DNA of 64,000 nt from NCBI GenBank assembly GCA_032207245.1, contig CM063508.1, positions 190,008,796 to 190,072,795 on the forward strand, in the 5' to 3' direction. Within the stretch, counting starts at the first letter, position 1. Each line of letters starts with the position of its first letter. Below the pieces are notes generated by a model that was not told the origin of the DNA, searched no databases, and saw nothing but the letters and a program-made list of their open reading frames with translations. A program made the position numbers and the translations under genes. This DNA comes from Pardosa pseudoannulata (Eukaryota; Arthropoda; Arachnida; Araneae; Lycosidae). Positions 62,566 through 64,000 of the stretch are shown here, one piece after another.

Positions 62566-64000
62566 TTCGAACAAGACTCATTCTCATTATATTGGGTTTC
62601 ATCGATGGATGGGAAACAGTACTTCTTATATCATTTGAGGATTGACTTTGGGATTCGTAAACCATCGTTTTCCCTTTCAAAGCTTTCTTTTGCTTTAACT
62701 TTGCTTTTTCGTATTTTTTCTTTCAAAATGTCTTGACACTTTGCTTTCCCTGTATTCATCTAATGCTTTATACGCTTGTGTATTACATGTAATATGCTAT
62801 GAACTCTATTTTATATGCAGGCCTTGACATATTTTATATCATTGGGCATCACATGTGCTATACAAATGCTTAACGCTTTAGGCATGCAGTTTCAACATTT
62901 CACGTCAACGAACTCGTTTAACCGTCTCCCCTCAATGCCGTGAGAGATAATGTTAGAAAATGAGTTACTTTATTTTCATAAGTAATTTAAATATTTTATT
63001 ACCTATCTCATAACCACTGACGATATTAGCATATATATTATGCATGCATTTTCTTTCGAGCCGTGACGTATTGCATACGTTTGAAGATCGTTTCTTTCCC
63101 TACCGGGGGGGAGGATATGTATCAGTCAGTGGTAGTAGTTGTACGGCTATGTGTGTACGGCTGTTAGCCGATCTTTATTTTCCTTTTCTTTCTTTATTTT
63201 CCTTCCTTTTCTTCTTTTATGCTTAATAAATGTAGTTTCAAATGTTGCTAACGTTTGTCTTAATACTGTTCAGGATTGATAGGGCGAAATGCTTCTTCAA
63301 CTATTATTCTATTATAGCTTTTAATAAGCTAACAGATAATTTGAATGCACTTTGCACCTGGTGGCCGCCTAGCCTTCCTCGGACATGACTCAAGACTCAG
63401 GTTTTTCATTTAGAAAAACATGAACCTTGAAAACCAAACAAAACGACAACATTCCGAAATGTGTGCAAGAATATTTACTTTCTATTGAATCTCATATTAG
63501 CTATCATTTACCGTAACACGCATTGTGTTCCAAATTGACAATTGGATATTTTCTATTTAAAATTGTGCAGTTACTATTTCGAAGAAAATAGCAATATGGA
63601 ACTAGTTTATTCAGAAAAGTACTTTCCTCGTAACATTTCAGAATTCGGAAGCCAACAGTACCAAACCTGGAATATCATAGCTGAATAGTAGCATTCATAA
63701 TTTTCTGTCATGTTATAATATGTTTCTACTTCTTGGCATTGAAATATTTCCTATTAGGGAGAGATAAAAATCGTTTGATGTCTTTTTCATTAAAGGAATC
63801 TCTGAACTTTCTTCTATTATTATGATCCTGGAACATGATTTCACGTCAATAACCTTTACTTATAACCAAACTACAATAACATATCATAGCATAAAAATCA
63901 CGCAATTTAATTTTTCTTCAAACATCCCCTGTTATATAAAATCCCTCCCCCATCATTTGTCCCTCATTATATAAAATTTCAGCTTCTCACTGCTTTGAGG
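62566..64000. other. 3' flanking sequence of the proctolin gene
   Basis: No gene is recognised. It contains the possible distal polyadenylation signal at 63225-63230. At the right edge there are two TATATAAAA motifs (about 63931-63940 and 63970-63979); the second is followed by a pyrimidine-rich TTTCAG. These could be promoter-like for a gene beyond the window or chance in AT-rich DNA. Confidence 0.5.

Overview
The window is nuclear DNA from an arthropod. It is AT-rich and packed with (TA)n microsatellites, tRNA-derived SINEs and short DNA-transposon remnants. It contains one recognisable host gene, and that gene appears complete: the precursor of the neuropeptide proctolin (Arg-Tyr-Leu-Pro-Thr), on the + strand. 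Proctolin is an arthropod peptide, which fixes the phylum. The very long first intron and heavy transposon load suggest a large genome (for example a chelicerate or crustacean), but I cannot name the species from the sequence.

Gene layout: a GC-richer promoter island (about 1371-1620) has a TATAAAT box at 1576-1582 and an initiator-like TCACT about 30 bases downstream. A tiny first exon supplies ATG-ACA-G (1665-1671) and ends at a consensus donor. After a 51.9 kb intron, exon 2 (53556-53689) finishes the signal peptide and carries RYLPT directly after it. After an 8.6 kb intron, exon 3 (62333-62461) encodes the rest of the propeptide and the stop codon. A polyadenylation signal follows at 62539-62544. 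The phases agree at both junctions and give an 89-residue precursor: a 26-residue signal peptide, RYLPT at residues 27-31, Arg32 as a monobasic cleavage site, then a propeptide with a Lys-Arg site at 77-78.

Intron 1 (1672-53555) holds most of the repeats. They include many (TA)n arrays, a tRNA-like SINE family, two Tc1/mariner-like repeat families with CAGGG termini and TA flanks, a TTAA-flanked piggyBac-like MITE family, hAT-like and pogo-like TIR elements, a LINE 3' fragment, and a 62-bp minisatellite (35.4-36.9 kb). Just before exon 2 lies a decayed mariner whose non-coding end has expanded into a 20-bp satellite. Intron 2 carries more SINEs, a second SINE type, an unexplained GC island near 56.8 kb, a hAT MITE with a perfect 8-bp duplication, and a 75-bp tandem repeat about 95 bases before the exon 3 acceptor.

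All assignments come from reading the sequence. No database or expression data were used. Family names for the transposon remnants rest on terminal motifs, target-site duplications and short protein motifs. Boundaries of decayed repeats are approximate.
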